Shown: positions 44,301 to 51,636 of the stretch, one piece after another
How positions within the stretch are numbered: the first letter of the stretch is position 1
How the letters are laid out: the number at the start of each line of letters is the position of its first letter
Source of the DNA: Halorussus salinisoli
GTDB taxonomy: Archaea > Halobacteriota > Halobacteria > Halobacteriales > Haladaptataceae
Direction: 5' to 3'
Assembly: GCA_005239435.1 (NCBI GenBank)
Contig: ML241305.1
Coordinates: forward strand, 124,001 to 188,000
Length of the DNA: 64,000 bases
Notes under the pieces: generated by a model
Databases searched by the model: none
What the model was told of the DNA's origin: nothing
The model's input: only the letters and a program-made list of their open reading frames with translations
Translations under genes and position numbers: made by a program

Positions 44301-44445
44301 CGAGGCCGACCGACTCGTCGGTCGTGGGCGTCGGACCGCCCGCGAGAGTCGCGCTGAGTCCCGCGCTTCCGACCAGCAGGAGGACGCCGACGAGCGCGAA
44401 GGGGACCCGCGCCCGGCGGTCTTCCGCGAGGTTCACTTCGACCAC
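41311..44445 (-). CDS. Large secreted/membrane pilus-locus protein (DUF7286-like)
   Basis: A 1044-residue protein with one N-terminal membrane helix (VPFALVGVLLLVGSAGLSATLAGG, residues ~15-36) and a long extracellular part rich in Arg/Ala/Val/Glu. The C-terminus is beta-rich (VVGHTTPVSFETETTVVVVVPPGPPG). I recognise it as the DUF7286 type that haloarchaea carry next to TadA/TadC-like genes. Role is unknown; position suggests a structural or assembly component of a cell-surface filament. It is the last gene of a four-gene minus-strand operon and overlaps the preceding gene by 13 nt. Confidence 0.8.
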   Translation of the reverse strand: MVEVNLAEDRRARVPFALVGVLLLVGSAGLSATLAGGPTPTTDESVGLAVDRATAATNTALRGAVARAGRQAARAPVTDTANTTAGRVLNESTPFRDALRIRVYLAARDALDSVDARTRVTRTDGVRASVSLPPIRNASDLRAAKRRVEIEPAGGADRAENAGLRVRIENVTVTATRGGRVVEREQFSPELVVATPALALHERVQRFESRLNRGPLASGLGRRLTGRLYAVAWARGYAQYGRAPIQNVVANRHVELAANGAILREQRVAFGRSDPRGRRALGWATARVGATDMLVAANEHRGTRRTEQLLAVARRYQRENPMPGGVTSDTDASRSTLRVGVNRTADRAFSDVVASENGPGLDGILRSAYTADVRLVAAVRKVQSESEPRPSPDSPGANWTLQSSEVRTTTAVEATTGSPPGTPQGSHLLRHESRRVVRTHSLVSEWTRDDGNRRDVNGGDETRQTVQQWTETFDVRVGVAGDHSAGSAGSTENRFAPARPVAEVHERGGALGGPNLRDLAGAATERLVTDRGGFDALARRAVAGTVDTRTEQVAGRRPSDLRPWVYRDLAALRERVRNLSVEVSRTRAVDGDPPAAELARAIRSRRAELVGAPGRYDGAADRARVAARAAYVDRVVARLGSRADRETATRTGVEQALDDAGSSLERVRRILRARTTPRTTPPRPMPADGPGRAVDLSVAGAPPYLTLAALDHEQVAAIPEGEQTHPLSARNRNVFAVPYGDAAETVASELVGESESGHADLRTAALALRAANRTLAEEENRSLARRRDALQASLARSMREVRDGLVAELAMPRFDTTEAERRAAVASGLARWNTTAGRALAVANGSAAEAIAAAAVRRRSTLRRPDRRDWVRVRTELAVESVRQGVAGPPRSEVNGTATVARNVAKSALKDAVAAGLGNATEVASERWFGGVLGAVPAGLPVAPVPGYWYATVNVWTVSVRGEYARFAVSAPQGPPGESVVYAREEATVRLDWDGDGEQEVVGHTTPVSFETETTVVVVVPPGPPGVGDKDGNRDETSPGWSWG

Positions 44446-44975
44446 GTCCTGACGGTCAGTTCGACTCCCCGGACCTCGAAGGTCGCCGCGTGAACGTCGG
44501 CGGCCGGAGGCGGGGTGTCGCCCGCGACGACTCGACCGCGCGTAGTCGAGTTCGCTGTCGAGGAACTGCGGCGGGCGACGACCTGCACCCCGACCGCAGG
44601 GTTTCGGACCGCGGCGTGTTGGGTTGCGGCCTGTCGGACTGCTCGACGCCGAACAGCACGGCCGACTCTCGTCGTGGCGGCCTGTACGAAACCCGTGCGA
44701 GCAGTCCGCCGAGCGTCTGCGACTGCCGCGCTGGCGAGCAGACCCGCGAGGGTATCGTGGGCGGTCCGGGTACGATTCCCGGCGTCGTAGGTCACGCGGG
44801 CGGTACTCGCCGCCAGTTGTTCCGCGATCTCGTCGGCGGTGTCCGGACCGAGAGTCGCGCCCGACTCGCTGGCGAGAGGGGTTCCCGCGGACGGCGTGCC
44901 CGCGAGCGTCAGTGCGCTCGCGGAGACGAGCAGGAGACAGAGCGAGACGTCGAGGACGGTGCTGATGGCCCTCAC
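44433..44975 (-). CDS. Pilus-locus membrane protein (DUF7284-like)
   Basis: A 180-residue protein that begins MRAISTVLDVSLCLLLVSASALTLAG, one helix with the basic-then-hydrophobic start typical of minor pilin-like or tight-adherence (TadE/F-like) proteins. The remainder is extracellular, Ala/Thr-rich, with one sequon-like NST. Start is GTG at 44975, overlapping the stop of the previous gene (GTGA). Third gene of the operon; a DUF7284-type assignment is from gene order and is tentative. Confidence 0.75.
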   Translation of the reverse strand: MRAISTVLDVSLCLLLVSASALTLAGTPSAGTPLASESGATLGPDTADEIAEQLAASTARVTYDAGNRTRTAHDTLAGLLASAAVADARRTARTGFVQAATTRVGRAVRRRAVRQAATQHAAVRNPAVGVQVVARRSSSTANSTTRGRVVAGDTPPPAADVHAATFEVRGVELTVRTWSK

Positions 44976-45376
44976 GACCACACCTCCGCGCGGAGTCGAC
45001 CGGGGCGTATCCGGCCCGGCCCGACTCGGACGCTCACCGCGAGGTCGGCGGCGTCGGCGCTCGGCGGCGGGGTCGGTCCGGCGTGCCACGTTCGCCCGGC
45101 CGACCGGAGCGTGAGATTCAGGTCGTAGCCGTCGGGTCCGGCGTGTAGACCCGCGGGGAGTGCTTCGGGGTCCGCGACGCCCGTATCTCCGACTGCGCGC
45201 TCGGCGCGCTCGACGGTGGGACCCGCGAGATTCCGGTCGGGCGTCGGGAGCGTGGCGTCGAGGACTCCGGTGTAGGTCGTCAGTGCGACTCCCACCGCGA
45301 AGACGGCGACGAGCGCGGCCAGCGGTTCGACCTGCGCTCGGTCTCGTAGTGGGAGTCTACCCGACCAGCGTGACAT
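44972..45376 (-). CDS. Pilin-like pilus-locus protein (DUF7285-like)
   Basis: A 134-residue protein starting MSRWSGRLPLRDRAQVEPLAALVAVFAVGVAL: a short basic leader, then Gln-Val-Glu-Pro and a hydrophobic helix, which resembles the TadE/archaeal pilin pattern where the leader is cut before a Glu-containing helix. The cut position is not certain. The rest is Pro/Asp-rich. It overlaps both neighbours (20 nt at its start, 4 nt at its end). Confidence 0.75.
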   Translation of the reverse strand: MSRWSGRLPLRDRAQVEPLAALVAVFAVGVALTTYTGVLDATLPTPDRNLAGPTVERAERAVGDTGVADPEALPAGLHAGPDGYDLNLTLRSAGRTWHAGPTPPPSADAADLAVSVRVGPGRIRPGRLRAEVWS

Positions 45377-45821
45377 CGACGCCCTCCCACGTGACTCGCC
45401 GGGCGGTCAGTTCGTCGTGCGAGCGCCACGCTGGCGTCCGGTCGCGCGCGTCGGCCGCGACCTGCCGGAAGTCGGTCGGAGTTCCGAAGACGCTCTCGGG
45501 CGGCGCGCCCCGCAACACGTCCCAGAGCGCGGTGTCCCGGCGGACCGGAGTTACGGGACCGTAGGCGAACGTCGCGTGCCCGGTCACGCCGCCGTCTCGG
45601 AGCCAGATTCGATACGGGCCGACTCTCACGGCGTCGGCCGACAGCGGGTGGACGCCGGTCGTCGGGTGGGCGCTCGCCGCGACGGAATCGACGGTCTCGG
45701 CCGCGCTCGCGGCGTCCGGCGGGGGTGAGCGCGGGAGCGTCGCGGCGAGACCGACCGCGGCGGTACTCGCCACTGCGAGGCCGACCCAGAGATACCACGT
45801 CTCGACTGGTGCGTCGAACAT
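45357..45821 (-). CDS. Pilus-locus membrane protein (DUF7283-like), first gene of operon
   Basis: A 154-residue protein with an N-terminal helix (TWYLWVGLAVASTAAVGLAATL, residues ~7-28) and an extracellular domain ending with VTWEGVDVTLVG. I do not know its function; similar proteins (DUF7283-type) lead this operon in other haloarchaea. The ATG at 45821 is fixed by a TTTAAA box at 45847-45852, about 28 nt upstream, and the shared start-site motif described below. Codons upstream in frame run into repeat copy D and are not expected to be translated. Confidence 0.78.
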   Translation of the reverse strand: MFDAPVETWYLWVGLAVASTAAVGLAATLPRSPPPDAASAAETVDSVAASAHPTTGVHPLSADAVRVGPYRIWLRDGGVTGHATFAYGPVTPVRRDTALWDVLRGAPPESVFGTPTDFRQVAADARDRTPAWRSHDELTARRVTWEGVDVTLVG

Positions 45822-45854
45822 GGCCCGGGTTCGTCCCGTCCTCGGATTTAAACC
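45822..45854 (-). promoter_or_regulatory. Promoter with shared pilus-locus motif, copy P1
   Basis: Read on the minus strand: TTTAAA (45852-45847), then CGAGGACGGGACGAACCC running almost to the ATG at 45821. TATA-to-start distance fits a leaderless mRNA, so the conserved motif would occupy the initiator region between TATA and start. The same arrangement is found at 53971, 55428 and 60910. Confidence 0.7.
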
Positions 45855-45915
45855 TTCGTGGGGAAAGTCGTCGTCTCGTATCTCCCTCGGCGCGCTGGTC
45901 GTGACCGCTCCAGTC
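45855..45915. other. Short spacer between P1 and repeat copy D
   Basis: About 60 bp with nothing recognised beyond likely upstream promoter sequence (BRE region) for the operon starting at 45821. Confidence 0.3.
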
Positions 45916-46100
45916 CGGCGTGTGCTGGCGCGCGCAGTTCGGCGCGCGCCAACCGCGCGAGGGACGAGTAGCGCAGCGAAGCGAGCAACGCAGGCGGTTG
46001 GGGTGGTGTGAGGCTGTCGCGGTGCGGTGCTGTTGCGGTGTGGTCGCGCTGCGGTGCAGGGCGGTGCGGTCTTCCGAGACTCAAGGAGTAGGTAGCTACT
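45916..46100 (+). repeat. Dispersed intergenic element, copy D
   Basis: Opens CCGGCGTGTGCTGGCGCG. Hairpin GGCGCGCGC (45927-45935) / GCGCGCGCC (45942-45950) is a perfect 9-bp stem that differs from copy C at paired positions on both sides. It continues with CGCAGGCGGTTGGGGTGGTGTGAGGC and GCGGTGCGGTGCTGTTGCGG, and ends TCAAGGAGTAGGTAGCTAC. The hairpin end faces the four-gene pilus operon. Confidence 0.8.
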
Positions 46101-46269
46101 CGTGTCCTCTCCTGTTGCTCGAACTGAGGGCTTCGTGTCCAGATTGTTCTTCGATCCCAGAGCTTCGGGCCAACCTCGAGAAGCCGTAAACCGGACGCAC
46201 AAACCGAATACACGAACCGGAGCCACTTCGTCGATCCATCCGAAAACAAAAGTCGAAATCGCCGATCGC
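46101..46269. other. Spacer after repeat copy D
   Basis: About 170 bp with no gene recognised. Lower-GC sequence at 46200-46260 lies just after the end of the phosphodiesterase gene (46270) and may contain its terminator. Confidence 0.3.
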
Positions 46270-47613
46270 TCAGACCAGACTCTGACCGTCGAACTCGGCC
46301 GCGTCGTACTCCATCTCCATCAGGTCCAGAATCGTGGGTGTGATGTCGAAGAGGTCCACGTCGCGGACGGTCGCCTCGGGGTCGTCCACAAACAGCGAGG
46401 CGTTGTCGAAGCTGTGCATCCCGTTGCGGGGACCGTGGCCGAACACGTCGTCGTGGCCCTTGAACCCGGCCTTGAGGTCGAAGCCGTAGTTCGGGATGGC
46501 GACGAGGTCGGGCGCGATGTCGTCGTGGTCGCCGTGGAAGGCCTCCTCCTTCTCGACCACGCGGTCACAGACCTTCCGGCCGTCCGGCCCTTCGAGGTTT
46601 TCGAGGGCTTCCTTGAGTTGGTCGCGCTTGGCCTCGTACTCGCTCTCGGGGACGCTCCCGCGCGGTTCGCGGCCTTCGAGGTTGATGTAGAACCGGCCGG
46701 GGATGAGCGAGTAGGCTTCGGTGTCCTCGCTGATGTCGCCGAGTTCGTCGTGGTCGTCGTCCTCGTAGGAGAGCCAGCCCTCGTCGGCGAGCCACTGGTT
46801 GAAGTGGACCTCGTAGTCGAGGCTGGTGAACCCGTGGTCCGAGGCGACCATCATCGTCACGTCGTCCGGGAGGTTCTTGCGGATTTCGCCGAGGTAGCGG
46901 TCGACCTTCCGGTAGAAGTCGAGGAACTCCTCCTTGTACTCCATGTCCTCCTCGTAGTGCTTGTAGAGGAAGTGGTTCACGCGGTCGGTCGTCATGAAGA
47001 CGCCGAAGAAGAGGTCCCAGTCGTCCTCCTGGAGGTAGTGCTTGAACGCCTCGTAGCGGGCGTCGAGGGTCTCGTGGGCGTTCTCGATGAACTCCGACTT
47101 GTCCTCGTCGTGGCCCAACTTGGCGTTGGCGTCGATGCGGTAGTCGGTCGACTGGAGGTACTCGCGCATCTCGTCGGGATAAGCGGCCTTGTCGACGCCG
47201 GGAGAGAGGAATCCCGAGACCATCCGCTGGACGTTGCGCTGCGGCGGGAACGTGACGGGGACGTTCATCACGGTGGCGTCCCGGCCCGCGTCCTGCACGC
47301 GGTCCCAGAGTCGGGTCGCCTGCACGTCGCGGCCCATCGGGACGTAGGTGTCGTAGGAGCCGACTTCGCGGTCTTGGAAGCCGTAGACGCCGGTCTGGCC
47401 CGGGTTCACGCCGGTCGTCAGGGCGGGCCAGCAGGCCGACGACTCGGGCGGGACGATGCTGTCTATCGCGCCCGACGACCCCTCGTCGGCGAGCGCGCCG
47501 AGATGTTCGAACTCGTCGAAGTTGTCCTCGAGAAAACTATACGGTACGCCGTCGATTCCGAAGAAGGCAACACGCGGCTTGTCGTCACCACGGAGCCTAT
47601 CGAAGAGACCCAT
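46270..47613 (-). CDS. Alkaline phosphatase-superfamily phosphodiesterase
   Basis: A 447-residue type I phosphodiesterase/nucleotide pyrophosphatase-like enzyme. Metal-site residues: Asp in FFGIDGVPYS (residue ~20), Ser/Thr nucleophile region PPESSACWPALTTG (~56-69), SDHGF (~232-236), and GHGPRNGMHSFDNAS with the last His. No signal peptide, so it acts in the cytoplasm. Substrate could be nucleotides, phosphonates or sugar phosphates. The intergenic region upstream has 26-bp repeats. Confidence 0.88.
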   Translation of the reverse strand: MGLFDRLRGDDKPRVAFFGIDGVPYSFLEDNFDEFEHLGALADEGSSGAIDSIVPPESSACWPALTTGVNPGQTGVYGFQDREVGSYDTYVPMGRDVQATRLWDRVQDAGRDATVMNVPVTFPPQRNVQRMVSGFLSPGVDKAAYPDEMREYLQSTDYRIDANAKLGHDEDKSEFIENAHETLDARYEAFKHYLQEDDWDLFFGVFMTTDRVNHFLYKHYEEDMEYKEEFLDFYRKVDRYLGEIRKNLPDDVTMMVASDHGFTSLDYEVHFNQWLADEGWLSYEDDDHDELGDISEDTEAYSLIPGRFYINLEGREPRGSVPESEYEAKRDQLKEALENLEGPDGRKVCDRVVEKEEAFHGDHDDIAPDLVAIPNYGFDLKAGFKGHDDVFGHGPRNGMHSFDNASLFVDDPEATVRDVDLFDITPTILDLMEMEYDAAEFDGQSLV

Positions 47614-47951
47614 GTACCACGATACGAGAACGGCCTACAAGAAATTTCTTTTCGTAGGGGCCGCCTTCGACGTGAACGATAATGAAGGATTCGGAGGTCG
47701 GGATACGTCGTCGGTGGTCGGGGCACTGGCAGGTGTTTCGGCCGGTGGAACAGTCCACAGGCTTCGACCGGTGGAACGTCCGGCAGGATTCGGCCGCTGA
47801 CACGAGTCGTCGGCTTCGGGGATAGCCTCATCGTCATCCCCGTCGGTTCTTCGCCTGCCATTCCATCCGAAACTTTCGCACCGAGGAACGGAAACAGTAT
47901 ACTAAAGAAATAAAAATAATGCTTAAACATTCCTATATATTCCTCAATCGA
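47614..47951. other. Spacer with imperfect 26-bp repeats and AT-rich end
   Basis: Units starting TTCGRCCG at 47737, 47763, 47789 and a fragment at 47815 repeat every 26 bp; the first two share TTCGRCCGGTGGAAC. 47900-47945 is AT rich and contains ACATTCCTATATATTCC. No gene is recognised. Confidence 0.55.
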
Positions 47952-49067
47952 CTACGAACTCTCGAACGCCTCGAACAACGCCTTCCGGGTGCTGGCGTCG
48001 ATGAGCATGTCGAGCGTCTCCTCGTGGTCGCCGTCGACCTGCGCGAACAGGCCGAGGGGGACGCGCGCGGTCGCGGCGTCGGTGTTCCCTCCGGTCGTCT
48101 CGCTGGTGCCGAAGGCGGAGTCGAGGATGTCGAAGGCGTTGGTTCGCACGTCCTCGGCCCGGCAGGAGACCACGATGGTCTCCTCGTGGATGCCGAACAC
48201 CGCGGCGGTCGAGACGCCCTCCAGTCGGAGCATGGTGTCGGCGGCCTCCTCCAGCGACGACACCGAGGGGACCGCCCCGACGTTCGTCACGGCGAAACTC
48301 GCGCGGCGCTCGCGGTTGGCGATGGCGTCGCTGATGACGTCGAAGGTGTCGCCGCTCATGCCCGGCGACCGGAGGTCCTCGATGCGCCCGAGGTCGGCGT
48401 AAGTGTGGAGGAATCCGGCGGCCTCGTAGTCGTGGGTCCCGTTCGCCCGGCGGAACTCGTAGGTTCCGGCCCGAATCCCGTGGAGGAGCGCGGTTGCGAC
48501 CCGCTGGTCGGGGACCACGCCCTCCGCTTCGAGCAGGCGCGTGACCGTGGTCGAAGTCGCGCCGTCGTCGGTCGGCGTCACCGTGAGGATGTTCTCCTCG
48601 GCGGTCGGTCGGTGGCGCACGACCGCGACCACGGGCGGATTGTTCGAGAGTTTGGGGACGCCGCCGCCGCCACCGACCGCGACTGCGGCGTCGGAGTCGG
48701 TCAGTTTCTCGGCCCCGTCGCCGATGACCTCGAGTTCGAGGTCGAAGATGTTGCAGAACGTCTTGCTGTCCTCGCCCGTGACCGGGCCCTCTGCGAACAG
48801 TTGGGCCGTGACGCCCCACTCCGTGCAGAGCGCCTGGAGACCGATCGCCGCGGCCAGCGCGTCGATACTCGGCCCTTCCGGAATCACCAGCGCGACGCGA
48901 TTCTGTCCCGCAACCGTGGTCCGAAGTGCGTCTACCGGTTCCTCTCTATCGTCTCGCCGCCAACCGTTGACCGACTGGGCGGCGTAGAAGACCAATCCAC
49001 CCGAGAGCAAGAGCGTCGCTGCTACGACGACCATCTCAGCACTGCTGAACGCGGACCCGAGAGCCAT
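47952..49067 (-). CDS. Degenerate DHH/DHHA1 protein lacking catalytic residues
   Basis: A 371-residue paralogue of the DHH phosphoesterase at 37798, with the same layout: one N-terminal membrane helix (MVVVAATLLLSGGLVFYAA), a DHH-type domain and a DHHA1 domain. Every metal motif is broken: DPD is PSID (66-69), VVDHH is VVRHR (149-153), the GIxxDT Asp is in GIRAGT, and DHHA1's GGH is GGN. The surrounding fold patterns (GLQALCTEWGV, RLEGVSTAAVFGI) are kept, so it is not simply decaying. A regulatory or binding role is likely; enzymatic activity is not expected. Confidence 0.88.
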   Translation of the reverse strand: MALGSAFSSAEMVVVAATLLLSGGLVFYAAQSVNGWRRDDREEPVDALRTTVAGQNRVALVIPEGPSIDALAAAIGLQALCTEWGVTAQLFAEGPVTGEDSKTFCNIFDLELEVIGDGAEKLTDSDAAVAVGGGGGVPKLSNNPPVVAVVRHRPTAEENILTVTPTDDGATSTTVTRLLEAEGVVPDQRVATALLHGIRAGTYEFRRANGTHDYEAAGFLHTYADLGRIEDLRSPGMSGDTFDVISDAIANRERRASFAVTNVGAVPSVSSLEEAADTMLRLEGVSTAAVFGIHEETIVVSCRAEDVRTNAFDILDSAFGTSETTGGNTDAATARVPLGLFAQVDGDHEETLDMLIDASTRKALFEAFESS

Positions 49068-49152
49068 CGATTCGGCTTTGTTCAGGCCAACTTCAAATAG
49101 TTTCGGGGAGGTATCCTACGGCTGAGACTGTCAGAAAAAGTTCGTAGAGAGG

Positions 49153-49686
49153 CTAGGCGAAGTTCTCTTCGTAGAGGTCCATCGCGTGTTCGACGGCGTC
49201 CATCGCGGACTGCTTGTCCTCCCAACCGAGGGTCTCGGTCTCTTTGCCCGCTTCGAGGTTCTTGTAGGTCTCGAAGAACTCCGAGATTTCGGCTTTCTGC
49301 TGGTCGGTAAGGTCGTCCACGTCTTGGACGTCGTCGTACCGGGGGTCCTCCGAGGGGACGGCGATGACTTTGTCGTCCTGCTCGCCGTCGTCGTCCATCT
49401 TCATCAGCGCGACCGGACGGGCCTCGATGACACAGCCGGGGAACGTCTGGTCCTCCACGAGGACCAGCACGTCGAAGGGGTCTTCGTCGTCGTAGTAGGA
49501 CTGCGGAATAAAGCCGTAGTCGCTCGGGTAGTGAACGTTGCTGTGGAGGACGCGGTCGAGCACGACGCCCGGAATGTCCTTGTCGTACTCGTACTTGTTA
49601 CGCTCGCCTTTGAGACACTCCACGACCGCGTAGATCTCCTCGGGCGGGTTCGGTCCAGTCTCTAAATCTTCCCAGAGGTTCGCCAT
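49153..49686 (-). CDS. ppa: Inorganic pyrophosphatase (family I)
   Basis: A 177-residue soluble pyrophosphatase that hydrolyses PPi and so drives biosynthesis. Conserved sites: EIYAVVECLKGERNKYEYD, SDYGFIPQSYYDDEDPFDVLVLVED with the DxDPxD metal motif, and DDVQDVDDL. Length matches archaeal family I enzymes. It is monocistronic; PadR-type regulator diverges from it. Confidence 0.96.
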   Translation of the reverse strand: MANLWEDLETGPNPPEEIYAVVECLKGERNKYEYDKDIPGVVLDRVLHSNVHYPSDYGFIPQSYYDDEDPFDVLVLVEDQTFPGCVIEARPVALMKMDDDGEQDDKVIAVPSEDPRYDDVQDVDDLTDQQKAEISEFFETYKNLEAGKETETLGWEDKQSAMDAVEHAMDLYEENFA

Positions 49687-49912
49687 GTTGCAGTCCGAGA
49701 ATCCGTCCGAAGTCCGGAAAGTCCTTTCGGCATCGGTTTGTGGATTCTACCGGAATAAAGAGGAAGTTCGCGTGACACCTAGAAGCGATTTCGGGCCCTC
49801 ACTTTAAGTTTCGTAACAAGTAGTGGTACAACCGGCGGATGAACCGTGGACCCTCCGACCGAGTGAGGAAGGATTAAATACCATCGTGACAAATCGCAGG
49901 GTGTCAGAGTCT

Positions 49913-50269
49913 ATGTCAGAGGCACAGACACTCACAGAGACGAGTACCGCACGCAATCTTACCGCTTTCCAGAAAAACATCTTGACCATCCTCTCGGAAG
50001 AGGCGATGTACGGCCTCGCCATCAAGCGAGAACTGGAAGACTACTACGGGGAAGAGGTCAACCACGGCCGTCTGTACCCCAACCTCGACACGCTGGTCGA
50101 AAAGGGGTACGTCGAGAAGAGCGAACTCGACAAGCGAACTAACCAGTACGAACTGACCGACGAGGGACTTGCTGTGGTCGTAGACGTTCTTCAGTGGACC
50201 CTCTCCAAGTTCGTGAACGACGACGAGCGTGCCGAGCAGATTCGAGAACTCGTCGCAGACAACGAGTAA
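49913..50269 (+). CDS. PadR-family transcriptional regulator
   Basis: A 118-residue PadR protein: winged HTH with QKNILTILSEEAMYGLAIKRELEDYYGEEVNHGRLYPNLDTLVEKGYVEK (residues ~19-67) and a C-terminal dimerising helix (VVDVLQWTLSKFVNDDERAEQIREL). A TTAAATA box at 49873-49879 lies about 35 nt before the ATG and 25 nt before an in-frame GTG at 49901, so the GTG start is a realistic alternative. Targets unknown. Confidence 0.88.
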   Translation: MSEAQTLTETSTARNLTAFQKNILTILSEEAMYGLAIKRELEDYYGEEVNHGRLYPNLDTLVEKGYVEKSELDKRTNQYELTDEGLAVVVDVLQWTLSKFVNDDERAEQIRELVADNE

Positions 50270-50296
50270 CCTCGACTCTCGAGGACGAAGTGACGA

Positions 50297-50875
50297 TTAC
50301 TCGTCGGCAGCCTCGAAGACGAGGTCGATAGACTCCTCGACGACCGCACGTTGTTTTTCGGTCGGCCACGCGTTCCGTGGGAAATACTCCGCGAGGAACT
50401 CCTCTATCTCCCCGCTACTCGCCGACTCCATCGGCCGGGCGTAGTGATTTCCCATGAAGTCGGCGAACGCGGCCGCGTTGTCGCCGTGGACTGAACCGTG
50501 TTCGCGTCGCACCTTCTCGGCGAGTTCGCGGTTGTGTTGCTCGACCGTCTCCCAGTCGTCGGGGTCGCCCGGCCCGGACAGGGATATCTCGACTGCGCGG
50601 TCGGTGTCCTCGATTCGGTCGGTCCGAATCGTACCGTCTTCGGTCCACTCGTCGGGATGGAGGACGAGCGTCGAACCCGCGTCCTCGTTCCGGACGCGAG
50701 CCGTGAAGTCGTGGTCGGCGAGCAGTTCGGCCCGCTCTTCGCGGTAGGCGTCGGCCTCCGCGTCGTCCACGGCCTCGCGCGCGAGACGAGTCAGTCGCTC
50801 GGCGCGTTCTACCGTCGCTTCGGGGAGTTCGGTACCGGCCTCAGGAGCATCGTCTGAACTGTCGGTATCAGGCAT
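50297..50875 (-). CDS. RnhA-operon protein (DUF7108-like)
   Basis: A 192-residue very acidic protein. The middle resembles LVLHPDEWTEDGTIRTDRIEDTDRAVEISLSGPGDPDDW, and the end AWPTEKQRAVVEESIDLVFEAADE. This is the protein usually found directly after rnhA in haloarchaea (DUF7108 from memory). Function unknown. Its start overlaps the rnhA stop by 8 nt, so the two are co-translated. Confidence 0.82.
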   Translation of the reverse strand: MPDTDSSDDAPEAGTELPEATVERAERLTRLAREAVDDAEADAYREERAELLADHDFTARVRNEDAGSTLVLHPDEWTEDGTIRTDRIEDTDRAVEISLSGPGDPDDWETVEQHNRELAEKVRREHGSVHGDNAAAFADFMGNHYARPMESASSGEIEEFLAEYFPRNAWPTEKQRAVVEESIDLVFEAADE

Positions 50876-51461
50876 CGTCGAGGGCCTCGTTGGCCAGTTT
50901 GTCGGCGCGTTCGTTTATCTCTCGCGGAACGTGGCTGAGTTCCCAGTCGTCGAACTCGGTCAGCAGTTCCCGGACCGTGACCCGCCGTTCGCGCAACTCG
51001 GGGTCGTTGGTCTGCCACGCGCCAGTGACCTGCTTGACGATGAGTTGGGAGTCGCCTTTCACCTCCACGGAGTCGAAGCCGTAGTCACGGGCCGCCCGGA
51101 GCGCCCGAATCAGCGCCTCGTACTCGGCCTGGTTGTTCGTCGCGCGCCCGATGGTCTCGCTCCCCTCGGCGGCGATGCCGTCGCTGGTGACGATGACCCA
51201 ACCGACGGCGGCAGGACCGGGGTTGCCGCGACTGCCACCGTCGAAGTAGACGTAGGCGTGGCCGCCTTCCTCGCGCAATAGAGACTCGATATCTTGGGGA
51301 TTGGCCCCCTGAACCACGACTTTCTCGTCGTACGCGACGGCGTTCGCGTCGCCGTACTCCGCGCGCCACTCCTCGTGTTCGGAGTTGCCCGCCGACACGT
51401 CGGCACCCGCGTCGACTAGCTTCTGGCGCGCGGCGTCCACGTCGCATTCGATGACGGGCAT
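50868..51461 (-). CDS. rnhA: Ribonuclease HI
   Basis: A 197-residue protein with an N-terminal extension of about 65 residues and a C-terminal RNase H fold. The catalytic carboxylates are in VYFDGGSRGNPG (Asp), NNQAEYEAL (Glu), VKGDSQLIV (Asp) and NERADKLAN (Asp). It cleaves RNA in RNA-DNA hybrids, in replication and repair. The adjacent divergent tfb is a common arrangement. The extension is a typical feature of haloarchaeal RNase HI. Confidence 0.94.
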   Translation of the reverse strand: MPVIECDVDAARQKLVDAGADVSAGNSEHEEWRAEYGDANAVAYDEKVVVQGANPQDIESLLREEGGHAYVYFDGGSRGNPGPAAVGWVIVTSDGIAAEGSETIGRATNNQAEYEALIRALRAARDYGFDSVEVKGDSQLIVKQVTGAWQTNDPELRERRVTVRELLTEFDDWELSHVPREINERADKLANEALDDA

Positions 51462-51636
51462 GAACGTTCCTCCTCGATAGCCGCATAAACGCTTTCCGAT
51501 GGTGGTTTCCGGTAATCAGTTTAAGTATCGCCGGGATTCGGAACGAAGGCCGCGCGACGCGTTTTCTGACCTTCGAGTAAGGTGTTATTATCGCCCAAGG
51601 GTTTAAGTGCGTCGACGCTACTACTATAAAAGTGCG

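Noticed and set aside
41086..44493. 1135-codon plus-strand frame opposite the DUF7286-like gene
   Set aside because: Extremely Arg-rich shadow. The minus-strand gene has an N-terminal membrane helix, operon overlap and normal acidic composition.
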